Shown: positions 1 through 6,131 of the stretch, piece after piece
Position numbering within the stretch: the first letter of the stretch is position 1
Layout: each line of letters starts with the position of its first letter
Origin: Candidatus Helarchaeota archaeon
GTDB lineage: Archaea > Asgardarchaeota > Lokiarchaeia > Helarchaeales > HEL-GB-A
DNA length: 15,925 bases
Direction: 5' to 3'
Assembly: GCA_013375405.1 (NCBI GenBank)
Contig: JABXJU010000091.1
Span: 1 to 15,925, forward strand
Program-made: the position numbers and the translations under genes
Notes under the pieces: model-generated
The model's database searches: none
What the model was told of the DNA's origin: nothing
Seen by the model: the letters and a program-made list of their open reading frames with translations, nothing else

Positions 1-227
1 AAATAAGATAATAAGGTATATCCCGCTCGTCTTGCACCCTCTTTGGTCTTTGAATTCATGTAAAACTTCCATGAAAATCCTTTAGTTCCAATAGAAAACT
101 TTGTCCCATATACTCGCTGATCACCGAAAGGATTTGCCAACCATGAAGTTCCGTTTGCATATATTTTATTTAAATCATTAGGGATTTGAGTTATTTCCAC
201 AGTGGGTTTCCAAAATAAAATCTCCAT
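1..227 (-). CDS. Partial unknown gene, N-terminal 75 residues
   Basis: An open frame runs on the minus strand from ATG at 227 to the window edge without a stop, so the C-terminus is missing. The protein begins MEILFWKPTVEITQIP and continues with YANGTSWLANPFGDQRVYG and a basic stretch KTKEGARRAGYTLLSY. There is no signal peptide or obvious transmembrane segment in the visible part. The start is well supported: AAGAGGTGAAAA lies directly before the ATG as a good Shine-Dalgarno site, and a TATA-like box lies 59-67 bases upstream. The family is not recognised. The many aromatic residues and glycines suggest a folded beta-rich domain, but this is inference. It reads away from the membrane-protein gene at 466-1047 in the same direction and has its own promoter, so it is probably a separate transcription unit. 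Confidence 0.7.
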   Translation of the reverse strand, partial: MEILFWKPTVEITQIPNDLNKIYANGTSWLANPFGDQRVYGTKFSIGTKGFSWKFYMNSKTKEGARRAGYTLLSY

Positions 228-285
228 ATTTTTCACCTCTTTCTTACATTTTTTTGATTAATTGTTAAAATTTGAAGTTGAACAC

Positions 286-294
286 TTATAAAAG
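286..294 (-). promoter_or_regulatory. TATA-like box of the partial gene at 1-227
   Basis: On the minus strand the sequence reads CTTTTATAA, 59-67 bases upstream of the ATG at 227. This is an archaeal TATA-box match placed to give a leader of roughly 30 bases that includes the GAGGTGA ribosome binding site. The rest of 228-465 is A+T-rich sequence in which no gene was seen. Confidence 0.4.
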
Positions 295-465
295 AAAAAA
301 TGTTGATAGAAAGCGATTTATTTTAAAATCTCTTTTTTTCTCTACAGATTTAAATCTCTTTAAATACTTATTTGAAGTGGTAAATTGGAATACTTTTTTT
401 ATCGTTTTAATCCCATATTTCAAAATATAGTAAAAAAGCATGATTAAGATGCAAATGATAATCTC

Positions 466-1047
466 CTAAAAATTGGGCAATCTTAAAAGCGGGAATATCA
501 ACCAAACTAGGAAAATTGAGAGTATTAAAAGAAAAATTTGGTAAGCAGAATACTCTGGATTAGCACTAAATGCTAGATGAATGCATTTTAAATCTTGCGA
601 AGAAGGAGCTGCGGAGAACACAATTGAGAACATGATAAAGAGATATATTAAGAAGAGTATCGGATTTGGGAGATGAGTTAACTGCTCTAATAAGAAAAAA
701 AAAAGCCAAAATGAAAGTAATAATGGTGCAAGCCCCACTAAAATTGCTTGAAGGAAACTTATCTCCTCTTCCTTCTTAATTGTCAAACTTCCATTGAATT
801 CATATTTTTTATAGCCAGGTCCTTCTGTTTTAAATTTTTCTAAGAATTTAACACTACTAACAGGAGTGTTTGCAATGAAACACATTACAAGGTGAAAAAA
901 CTCATAAATGATAATCCCAACAACCATAAACACCGTGATAAGTTTATCGAATGGACTAGGCACGTATTTTAGCATTAACTGTGAAATTATAATCGAGAAT
1001 ACCAAAAATCCAACTATTAAGAGAAGTCCCTCAAACATCTTTTTCAT
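466..1047 (-). CDS. Membrane protein resembling a degenerate M50 (site-2) metalloprotease
   Basis: A 193-residue, very hydrophobic protein with about five predicted membrane segments: roughly residues 5-25, 36-58, 98-120, 128-148 and 170-190. Residues 48-52 read YEFFH inside a helix, the place where M50 proteases carry HExxH. Here the first zinc-binding His is Tyr48, while Glu49 and His52 remain. A later helix ends in AAPSSQDLK (146-154), which resembles the Asp-bearing third-ligand motif of this superfamily, and APLLLS near 107-112 resembles the conserved G/AP turn. With one ligand lost, zinc binding and proteolysis are doubtful, so it may be a pseudoprotease or a binding protein. The family placement comes from motif reading only. 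The start ATG at 1047 follows a weak GAG and a TATA-like box 46-56 bases upstream; an internal ATG at codon 4 is possible. The stop is TAG. Confidence 0.8.
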   Translation of the reverse strand: MKKMFEGLLLIVGFLVFSIIISQLMLKYVPSPFDKLITVFMVVGIIIYEFFHLVMCFIANTPVSSVKFLEKFKTEGPGYKKYEFNGSLTIKKEEEISFLQAILVGLAPLLLSFWLFFFLLEQLTHLPNPILFLIYLFIMFSIVFSAAPSSQDLKCIHLAFSANPEYSAYQIFLLILSIFLVWLIFPLLRLPNF

Positions 1048-1092
1048 CTCTGATCGAATTAATAATTATATTTGGATCTTTTAATGGGATGG

Positions 1093-1103
1093 ATATATTT
1101 AAA
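1093..1103 (-). promoter_or_regulatory. TATA-like box of the 193-aa membrane protein gene
   Basis: The minus strand reads TTTAAATATAT, 46-56 bases before the ATG at 1047, followed downstream by CC. Position and composition fit an archaeal TATA box. It suggests the gene is transcribed independently of the 402-aa gene upstream. Confidence 0.45.
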
Positions 1104-1140
1104 TAAAAAATGACTATTTTGTTTTTTTCTAAAATTTTTC

Positions 1141-1149
1141 AAAAAAAAA
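1141..1149 (-). terminator. Poly-T terminator candidate downstream of the 402-aa gene
   Basis: Nine consecutive A on the plus strand give a T9 run in the minus-strand transcript, about 130 bases after the TAA at 1280. Archaeal termination commonly uses T-runs without a hairpin. A+T-rich background makes such runs fairly frequent, so this is only a candidate. Confidence 0.25.
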
Positions 1150-1279
1150 TTGGAGATTAAAAATTCCAATTATGATATAAAATTGATTAAACTGGAAGAT
1201 TGAGAGTCGAATTTTTCTGATAATTTAATTAGTTTCTACTCCCTTACATTTTAAAATTTTGAAATAAACTTGAATTTCT

Positions 1280-2488
1280 TTATGAGCCTATTCTTAATTT
1301 AATTGTCTTATTAGATTTATTATATAGCACTCCTTCTATGTATAAATCTCCCATATAATGCCCCCATATTCCGTATTTTCCATTTGATCTTGCTCTATTC
1401 AATAAATGTGGAGCACTACCTGGATCTCCTAAATCTTTTTCTTCTTCTTCATAAATCTTTTTATAACCCTCATAAATACATCGGAATATGTCCATCCGCG
1501 TAAACCCTCCAATACTTTCAAACTCAAGTAGTACATCATTCGATAATGGATATTGAAAAAGGATTTTAATCTTTTCATCCTTTATCACCAAATCCTCAGA
1601 ATCCTGTAATTGGCTACGACGCCCTTCATCCTCATAGCTGATCACTGAAGGGCACCCGCCATCCAATTCAAGTTTTATTTGCTCAAAAGTAGATGATTCA
1701 ACGCTTCTCCCTGATAAGCTAAAACGTGGCATTTCTTCAAGCACTCCTAATTTTCTATGTTCTTCATACCCATTTATATCCTTTAGTGCATCTAACAGAT
1801 CTTCTACTTGCTCTTTAGTGCCTAAACGATATTTTAAATGATAATACGTGAGCCCTGCTACGATTGAAATCCATTCCAATAGAAATTCAAAAATATCTTC
1901 CATTATATTTTCCATCTGATCCCAATTGAATTTTTTTTCCTTAAAACGGAAGAAATCAGCTACTTTTTCAAGAAGGATGCACACATAAAGAGTTGCTTGG
2001 GGAGGGGGGTTAAGAATTTCTTTATAAAACGGACGTCTTTGAGTAAAGTTTGTTAATGAATCTCTTTTTTCATGAAACAACTTCATGAGGGTGGAAAATT
2101 CCTTAGTTGGGTTATCTCGATCTTTTTTGCTAGCTAATTCATCATTTAAAACATTTAATGGACGAATATAAACGGAGTTAACTTTTTCTCGAACACTTTG
2201 TTTTTCCCACCCCATCAGGACCTCCATTGCATTAATGCTTTCTTTTCTTTGCTTTTCGGACTTATTTTCTTTCTTCACTGCATGGTATGCTCCCATGAAA
2301 AAGATCATGTAGAAAAGATGCTCATCATGAACGATCTCGTCTAACATTTGTGAGATCTTCTCTTGTGACAGTCTATGAGCTTCTCCTGAAAAGCACTTTC
2401 TTACATCCGTCAACAATAAGGCAAACCGCTCCATCCTGTTTAGGGGGTGGAACGGATTGATTTTGCTATTTTTATTCATTTTAATCAC
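1280..2488 (-). CDS. Unknown 402-aa protein with C-terminal GFTR/YGIWGH domain
   Basis: Residues 1-235 are largely helical and charged, with hydrophobic helices around 55-70, 165-185 and 195-220 that look like core helices rather than clear membrane spans. Residues 309-402 form a compact domain: ILFQYPLSNDV, then GGFTRMDIFRCIYEGYKKIY, an acidic run EEEEKDLGDPG, and finally YGIWGHYMGDLYIEGV. From memory similar C-terminal patterns occur in uncharacterised proteins of eukaryotes and giant DNA viruses; I cannot verify this and no function is known to me. The listed start is GTG (2486-2488); ATG at 2477-2479 (codon 4) is equally plausible because GAGTGAT precedes it. The start overlaps the end of a possible 21-aa ORF, so translation may be coupled. 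A decayed second copy of the C-terminal domain lies at 3900-4003, showing local duplication. Stop TAA. Confidence 0.85.
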   Translation of the reverse strand: MIKMNKNSKINPFHPLNRMERFALLLTDVRKCFSGEAHRLSQEKISQMLDEIVHDEHLFYMIFFMGAYHAVKKENKSEKQRKESINAMEVLMGWEKQSVREKVNSVYIRPLNVLNDELASKKDRDNPTKEFSTLMKLFHEKRDSLTNFTQRRPFYKEILNPPPQATLYVCILLEKVADFFRFKEKKFNWDQMENIMEDIFEFLLEWISIVAGLTYYHLKYRLGTKEQVEDLLDALKDINGYEEHRKLGVLEEMPRFSLSGRSVESSTFEQIKLELDGGCPSVISYEDEGRRSQLQDSEDLVIKDEKIKILFQYPLSNDVLLEFESIGGFTRMDIFRCIYEGYKKIYEEEEKDLGDPGSAPHLLNRARSNGKYGIWGHYMGDLYIEGVLYNKSNKTIKLRIGS

Positions 2489-2546
2489 TCTTTTTAATCA
2501 TATTATCAACATCCATTTTATTAGGTAATTCTTTATTACCAATCAT
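2481..2546 (-). CDS. Possible 21-aa ORF coupled to the 402-aa gene
   Basis: A short frame, MIGNKELPNKMDVDNMIKKSD then TAA, fills the gap between the LRR gene and the 402-aa gene. AAAGGAGG lies eight bases before its ATG, the strongest Shine-Dalgarno match in the window, although the same bases also encode Lys-Glu-Glu of the LRR gene and may be accidental. Its TAA sits in TAAAATG and overlaps both candidate starts of the next gene, a classic layout for translational coupling. The peptide is charged, has no recognisable motif and may only serve as a translated leader. It is too short for composition to prove coding. Confidence 0.35.
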   Translation of the reverse strand: MIGNKELPNKMDVDNMIKKSD

Positions 2547-2885
2547 CTAATTTTCCTCCTTTAACGCTTTATTTATAGACAAAAATCCCTTGGCTACTTC
2601 ATCTCCGTTCTTCGCTCGTTCTTCTAAGACTATTATTGAAATCTCAGATAAAACTCCTAAATCTAACTCATCTTTAAATTCATTAGTTTCTAACTGTTTT
2701 TTTCTACAGTATTCAACAACTTTCTGCGGGTTAATGACTTGATCAAAATGTTCATCTTCCCAAATTCCCCCCAATTTTTCTAATAAAGTTCTATCCTTAT
2801 CTGAATAATTTATTTTTAACGTTTTTAGATTTATCAGGTTTTGTAATCCCTCGATTTCATATAAATCCATGTCGAGATATTCCAA
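2547..2885 (-). CDS. C-terminal part of a frameshifted LRR protein
   Basis: This frame carries 22-residue SDS22-like repeats (EIEGLQNLINLKTLKI) and then a C-terminal cap ending INPQKVVEYCRKKQ, a capping pattern also seen in the LRR proteins at 9305-12787 and 12943-14718. The Met at 2885 is only an internal methionine. The frame stays open upstream to about 3020, and the unlisted part 2886-3000 encodes two more repeats (AGNKIKSIKDIKYLKNLKKL, then NISGNKYSKIEGLEDLIKLE). The preceding 291-aa frame stops at 2999 in the middle of a repeat. The two therefore form one gene of about 442 residues broken by a net one-base loss. If the lesion is real, this fragment is probably not made on its own; if it is a sequencing error, the gene is intact. 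Stop TAG. Confidence 0.6.
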   Translation of the reverse strand: MEYLDMDLYEIEGLQNLINLKTLKINYSDKDRTLLEKLGGIWEDEHFDQVINPQKVVEYCRKKQLETNEFKDELDLGVLSEISIIVLEERAKNGDEVAKGFLSINKALKEEN

Positions 2886-2998
2886 TTTTATTAGATCTTC
2901 TAAACCTTCTATTTTAGAATATTTATTACCCGAGATATTTAACTTTTTAAGGTTTTTTAAATATTTTATATCCTTAATACTTTTTATCTTATTACCTG

Positions 2999-3874
2999 CT
3001 ATACCTGTACCTCTAAATTCTTAAATCGCTTTAGACTTGATATGTTTGAAAATCCTGTTCTACAGAGATTTAATTCTCTAAGGCTGCGTGCATTTATTAA
3101 TTCTGGAATTTCATTTATGTTTACCAATTCTACACATTCTAAATCCAGAATTTCTAACGAAGAAAGATTTTTTATTGATTCAGGAAGAAAGTTGAGATTA
3201 GTAACACCAAGATTCAGAATTTTTAAATTTTTTAATTCCCCAATCCATTCAGGAAGGTTAACTAAAGCGGTACATTGTAAATATAATTCTTCAAGAGTTA
3301 TTATCTCTTTCAAAGAATCATTTAATTGAGTTAATGGATTAAAACCAAGATGTAATTTTTTAAGATTTTTGAGTTGCTTAATACCATCTGGAATTGCGAT
3401 TAAATTACCTCTCTTAAAATGCAATTCTTCAACTAAATTTGGATCATCAATATCAATATCTACCAAATTTCGTAAATTTATTCTTTCTGCCCCCAACTTT
3501 GGCGCTATAAACACGGAACACGTGTTATTTCTAATAATCAGGGGATATTCCTTGTTTGGAATACCTATCTCGGGATCTTTTACTATTTTTAAAGCATGAT
3601 AAAAATACTGTTTTGAGTAACCGAAGTCTCCTAAACTGATATCAGCTTTAATTCCTATTCCGTCAATGCTTACAACTTGCTTAAAAAAATCTGATAATGA
3701 ATAAAATCTAATTTCAAAATTATTTTCATGAGGATAGGTCGAAATTCTATCTTGTCTACCAAGTTCAATGCCCATTACATTTATGGCATCGACAATTCTC
3801 CCCTCTTTAACAAAAAATTTTAATCTTCTTACTTTCAATTTTACCCATTCCATAAGTTCTCTGAGTTCTTTCAT
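2999..3874 (-). CDS. LRR protein, N-terminal part (gene frameshifted near 3000)
   Basis: Residues 1-110 are a charged, non-repeat region beginning MKELRELMEWVKLKVRRLKF; its family is not recognised. A linking strand (YPLIIRNNTCSVFIAPKLGA) leads into LRRs from about residue 145. Several are of the 23-residue type with the I/LP turn (NLKKLHLGFNPLTQL, ILNLGVTNLNFLPESI), and the last ones shift to shorter SDS22-like repeats. The frame ends in the middle of a repeat at KRFKNLEVQV then TAG, and the repeat pattern resumes at once in another frame with IAGNKIKSI. The product is therefore a truncated LRR domain without its C-terminal cap. LRRs normally form solenoids for protein recognition; the ligand is unknown. 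It begins 26 bases downstream of a relic of the 402-aa gene, and no convincing promoter of its own was seen. Confidence 0.75.
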   Translation of the reverse strand: MKELRELMEWVKLKVRRLKFFVKEGRIVDAINVMGIELGRQDRISTYPHENNFEIRFYSLSDFFKQVVSIDGIGIKADISLGDFGYSKQYFYHALKIVKDPEIGIPNKEYPLIIRNNTCSVFIAPKLGAERINLRNLVDIDIDDPNLVEELHFKRGNLIAIPDGIKQLKNLKKLHLGFNPLTQLNDSLKEIITLEELYLQCTALVNLPEWIGELKNLKILNLGVTNLNFLPESIKNLSSLEILDLECVELVNINEIPELINARSLRELNLCRTGFSNISSLKRFKNLEVQV

Positions 3875-3899
3875 TCTGAATCACCAAGGAGTTTCTTCT

Positions 3900-4003
3900 C
3901 CTAGCAGCAGTACCAGGATCTCCCACTTCTTTTTCTTCCTCTTCGTATATCCTTCATAAATGCATCGGAATATGTCCATTCGCGTAAACCCTCCAGAATT
4001 CTC
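3900..4003 (-). pseudogene. Relic of the 402-aa gene's C-terminal domain
   Basis: On the minus strand this stretch encodes NSGGFTRMDIFRCIYEGY, then after a shift of frame EEEEKEVGDPGTA. It matches residues 327-360 of the 402-aa protein almost exactly, and the DNA is also very close: about 41 bases around the GFTRMDIFRCIYE codons differ at only a few positions from 1471-1511. Relative to the intact gene, ten bases (the KKIY codons) are missing, which breaks the frame. No start or preceding domain is present, so it is dead. The low divergence points to recent duplication or conversion. It sits between the SUFU gene and the frameshifted LRR gene. Confidence 0.75.
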
Positions 4004-4027
4004 ATTTCATTAGGGTTGTAAGATTTT

Positions 4028-5581
4028 TTACTGGTATTTCATCCACTCCTCTGCACATTCTTGTACTTCCTTATATCTCCCCATTTTATGAAGTATTTCA
4101 ACTTTAATACTATAAACTCTCATATCATATGGATTTAATTTTATCGCTTTATTAAATATCTCTAGTGCCTGTTCAAATTTTGACTGCTTATGCAGATTTA
4201 ATCCCTCCAAAAATAATTTTTCTGCTTTCTGGCGTTCTTTTTTAGAGACGGATGGCTTTTCATCTGGGATATCGATGGAGAATAATTTACCTTCTCTATT
4301 CATTTTAACCACTCTTTTGCAAGAGGAGCATCTCACCCCTTTTGGTTTGAAATCTCTTAAGATTGTATTACAATAAGGACAGAAATATCCTTTAGTTTCA
4401 GAAGGCTTAAAGTCAGATTTATCCGAAGCAAAGGTACTTTTTCTTTGAATATCAACATGGTCGGGAATCTCCCCCATTTCAATTCTCTCTAATAATGCTT
4501 CGGAGCTCTCTGTAATCGTAAAATCTATTTCTTCTTTGTGTAAAGGGACTAACTGTAGAAAAATTACGGATTTAAATTCATCAATTTTCAATTCACAAAA
4601 TTCTGGTGGAAATGATATCAGGGGAAACATAAAAAGAAATCCGCAAAGTTTTGTATTCTTAGCGAAAGGGAGTGGTGGATTCCCGTTCCCAAAAGTATGC
4701 ATATCAGAAAACCATTGTTGATTACTATGGATATATTTCATTAAAGATAATAATTGTCTAATTGGCCAGAAAAACTCATCATCCTTGATTACATCTATGG
4801 GTAAGGGCCAATCCAATGGTAATTTAATGATCAGTTCAGAATATTTAAAAAATTCCATAACATCGGGAGGAAACATTGGTGAATAGCTTAATCCTGAGGT
4901 AACTAAAGCACTATAATCTTGATTATGGATTTTAGGAATGATGTGTATACTCAATGGAGCACGATCAAACTCTTGATCATGGATTGATTTTTCAATTTTC
5001 CCTACATATTTTTCGATGTGGTTAAGAACAAGGTTATTGTCATTCTTAAGTTGAAAAAGAGACCTTGGTTTCTCTCGTTCACTTCTATGTTCCTCTTGCA
5101 CTTGACGCATCAGATCCTGGAACTCTTTTTCTGATATTTTTCCGTAGCGGTAATTATCTATTATTTGTTTATTCCTTAATATTCTAAGAGCATATTCTTT
5201 TGCCTTAACTGGATTTGTACGTCGAGTATTATTTAGTAAAGTATATGTGGATAAGGGAACAGCACAATTATTTTCTAAACCAAAGTCATCCGTTATCTTG
5301 TCTTCAATTCTTCTATAAACGACAACTTTACGCCAATTTCTTAATTTAAATTTAACAAACTCAGCAATTGCGTTTTTTACAACCTTAGGACTCAATTTTA
5401 TTTGGTTGGATTGGTCATTTTTTAATTCAGGATAAATGTAGGGGACTTTAATTGGAACACTACAATTAGGGCCTTTTGAGTCATACGCTTCTTTAAAAAA
5501 TTCAAGGTCCCTCTCATCCCCATAAACTCGATATTCATCAAAATTCTTTTCAAGAATTTTAATATTTTCATCAATATTCAT
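4028..5581 (-). CDS. SUFU-domain protein with zinc ribbon and C-terminal TPR
   Basis: Four parts are visible in 517 residues. Residues 1-170 are an unrecognised N-terminal region with the motif YGDERDLEFF and YIYPELK, duplicated in a relic at 14740-14979. Residues about 187-382 match the SUFU (suppressor of fused) domain: HIEKYVG, the hallmark YSALVTSGLSYSPMFPP (223-239), SELIIKLPLDWPLP, FWPIRQLLSLMKYIH, HTFGNGNPPLPFA, GFLFMFPLISF, and VPLHKEEIDF. C401, C404, C418 and C421 form a CxxC-CxxC zinc ribbon. Residues 451-517 hold about two TPRs (SKFEQALEIFNKAIKLNP). SUFU domains are known from animal Hedgehog signalling and from bacteria, where many are thought to be immunity proteins of toxin systems; neither role is shown here. 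No toxin gene is recognised nearby. The start ATG at 5581 has a TATA-like box 56-65 bases upstream. Stop TAA. Confidence 0.9.
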   Translation of the reverse strand: MNIDENIKILEKNFDEYRVYGDERDLEFFKEAYDSKGPNCSVPIKVPYIYPELKNDQSNQIKLSPKVVKNAIAEFVKFKLRNWRKVVVYRRIEDKITDDFGLENNCAVPLSTYTLLNNTRRTNPVKAKEYALRILRNKQIIDNYRYGKISEKEFQDLMRQVQEEHRSEREKPRSLFQLKNDNNLVLNHIEKYVGKIEKSIHDQEFDRAPLSIHIIPKIHNQDYSALVTSGLSYSPMFPPDVMEFFKYSELIIKLPLDWPLPIDVIKDDEFFWPIRQLLSLMKYIHSNQQWFSDMHTFGNGNPPLPFAKNTKLCGFLFMFPLISFPPEFCELKIDEFKSVIFLQLVPLHKEEIDFTITESSEALLERIEMGEIPDHVDIQRKSTFASDKSDFKPSETKGYFCPYCNTILRDFKPKGVRCSSCKRVVKMNREGKLFSIDIPDEKPSVSKKERQKAEKLFLEGLNLHKQSKFEQALEIFNKAIKLNPYDMRVYSIKVEILHKMGRYKEVQECAEEWMKYQ

Positions 5582-5636
5582 AATTTCATCTTATATTTTT
5601 TTGTCTTTAGGCTTAATAATCTATTTATTCAATTTA

Positions 5637-5646
5637 GTATATAAAT
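5637..5646 (-). promoter_or_regulatory. TATA-like box of the SUFU gene
   Basis: The minus strand reads ATTTATATAC, 56-65 bases before the ATG at 5581 and just after the stop of a 39-aa small ORF. This is the best TATA match in the window and shows that the SUFU gene can be transcribed alone. Confidence 0.5.
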
Positions 5647-5653
5647 CTTCACT

Positions 5654-5773
5654 CTAAATGAGTGATTGAATTCTTTCATTTCTAACTTTTTCTCTGAAAA
5701 GCAGTGAAATGCTTTGAAACGTGTTGTACTTGCCAGACGGAGATTCATCATCCTTGTTTCCTGACATTTTCAT
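5654..5773 (-). CDS. Possible 39-aa small protein
   Basis: An ATG at 5773 opens a frame encoding MKMSGNKDDESPSGKYNTF, then QSISLLFREKVRNERIQSLI and TAG. Its codons are noticeably less A+T-rich than the surrounding intergenic DNA (GGC, TAC, AAC, ACG), and a TATA-like box lies 34-45 bases upstream, so it may be a real small gene. It is hydrophilic, without membrane segment or cysteines, and I recognise no family. It could instead be a remnant of a longer gene. It is followed directly by the promoter of the SUFU gene. Confidence 0.35.
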   Translation of the reverse strand: MKMSGNKDDESPSGKYNTFQSISLLFREKVRNERIQSLI

Positions 5774-5806
5774 CTTTTAACGTTTATTCTAAAAATAACT
5801 TGGATC

Positions 5807-5818
5807 TATTTAAAAAAA
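5807..5818 (-). promoter_or_regulatory. TATA-like box before the 39-aa small ORF
   Basis: On the minus strand TTTTTTAAATAG lies 34-45 bases upstream of the ATG at 5773. A weak match in A+T-rich sequence, listed because it agrees with the small ORF. Confidence 0.25.
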
Positions 5819-5904
5819 TAAAACATTTGGGGTTGTCCTTAATAATTCTATTCAGGAGCATTTAAACCTCTTTAGTTTTGTTGAACTCAAAATTTTTATT
5901 TTTT

Positions 5905-5914
5905 GTTTAAATAC
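5905..5914 (+). promoter_or_regulatory. TATA-like box before the TGA-interrupted small ORF
   Basis: GTTTAAATAC lies 24-33 bases before the GTG at 5938, the spacing expected for a leaderless or short-leader archaeal gene. This could also start a transcript that continues into the TPR gene at 6132. Confidence 0.35.
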
Positions 5915-5937
5915 ATTCGATTAAAATCTAAGGCATC

Positions 5938-6093
5938 GTGACTGAAGAAGAAATGATTTGACAGATCTATTTCATAGAAGCGAATGATCCGGTTGTCAAG
6001 CACATTATCGGCATTGTCGATAGACGGCAATTAGAATCAATGAGTGGTGGTCGAGTATTGACTTTAAATACAATGAAAAAAATATTAAAGTAA
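5938..6093 (+). pseudogene. Small 51-codon frame interrupted by one in-frame TGA
   Basis: From GTG at 5938 the frame reads VTEEEMI, then TGA at 5959-5961, then QIYFIEANDPVVKHIIGIVD and RRQLESMSGGRVLTLNTMKK before a TAA at 6091. The part after the TGA (44 codons) has protein-like composition and less A+T than its flanks. The TGA could come from TGG, CGA or GGA by one change. Explanations are a dead small gene, a sequencing error, or read-through. The family is not recognised. A TATA-like box precedes it, and the TPR gene starts 38 bases downstream. Confidence 0.35.
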
Positions 6094-6100
6094 GACAAAA

Positions 6101-6110
6101 ATAAATATAC
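6101..6110 (+). promoter_or_regulatory. TATA-like box of the TPR gene
   Basis: ATAAATATAC lies 22-31 bases before the ATG at 6132. This spacing fits a leaderless or very short-leader transcript, consistent with the lack of a clear Shine-Dalgarno site before this start. Confidence 0.4.
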
Positions 6111-6131
6111 AACATCAAAAGGCTAAAAATA

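Noticed and set aside
3042..3329. 95-residue plus-strand open frame
   Set aside because: Shadow of the LRR gene on the opposite strand; repeat codons of LRRs give long antisense frames. No promoter or protein-like motif.
4028..5581. Hedgehog-pathway role for the SUFU protein
   Set aside because: No Hedgehog, Gli or Smoothened-like gene is visible, and the domain has other roles in prokaryotes.
5959..5961. Selenocysteine codon in the small ORF
   Set aside because: No neighbouring redox motif or recognisable SECIS hairpin was seen; not impossible, but unsupported.
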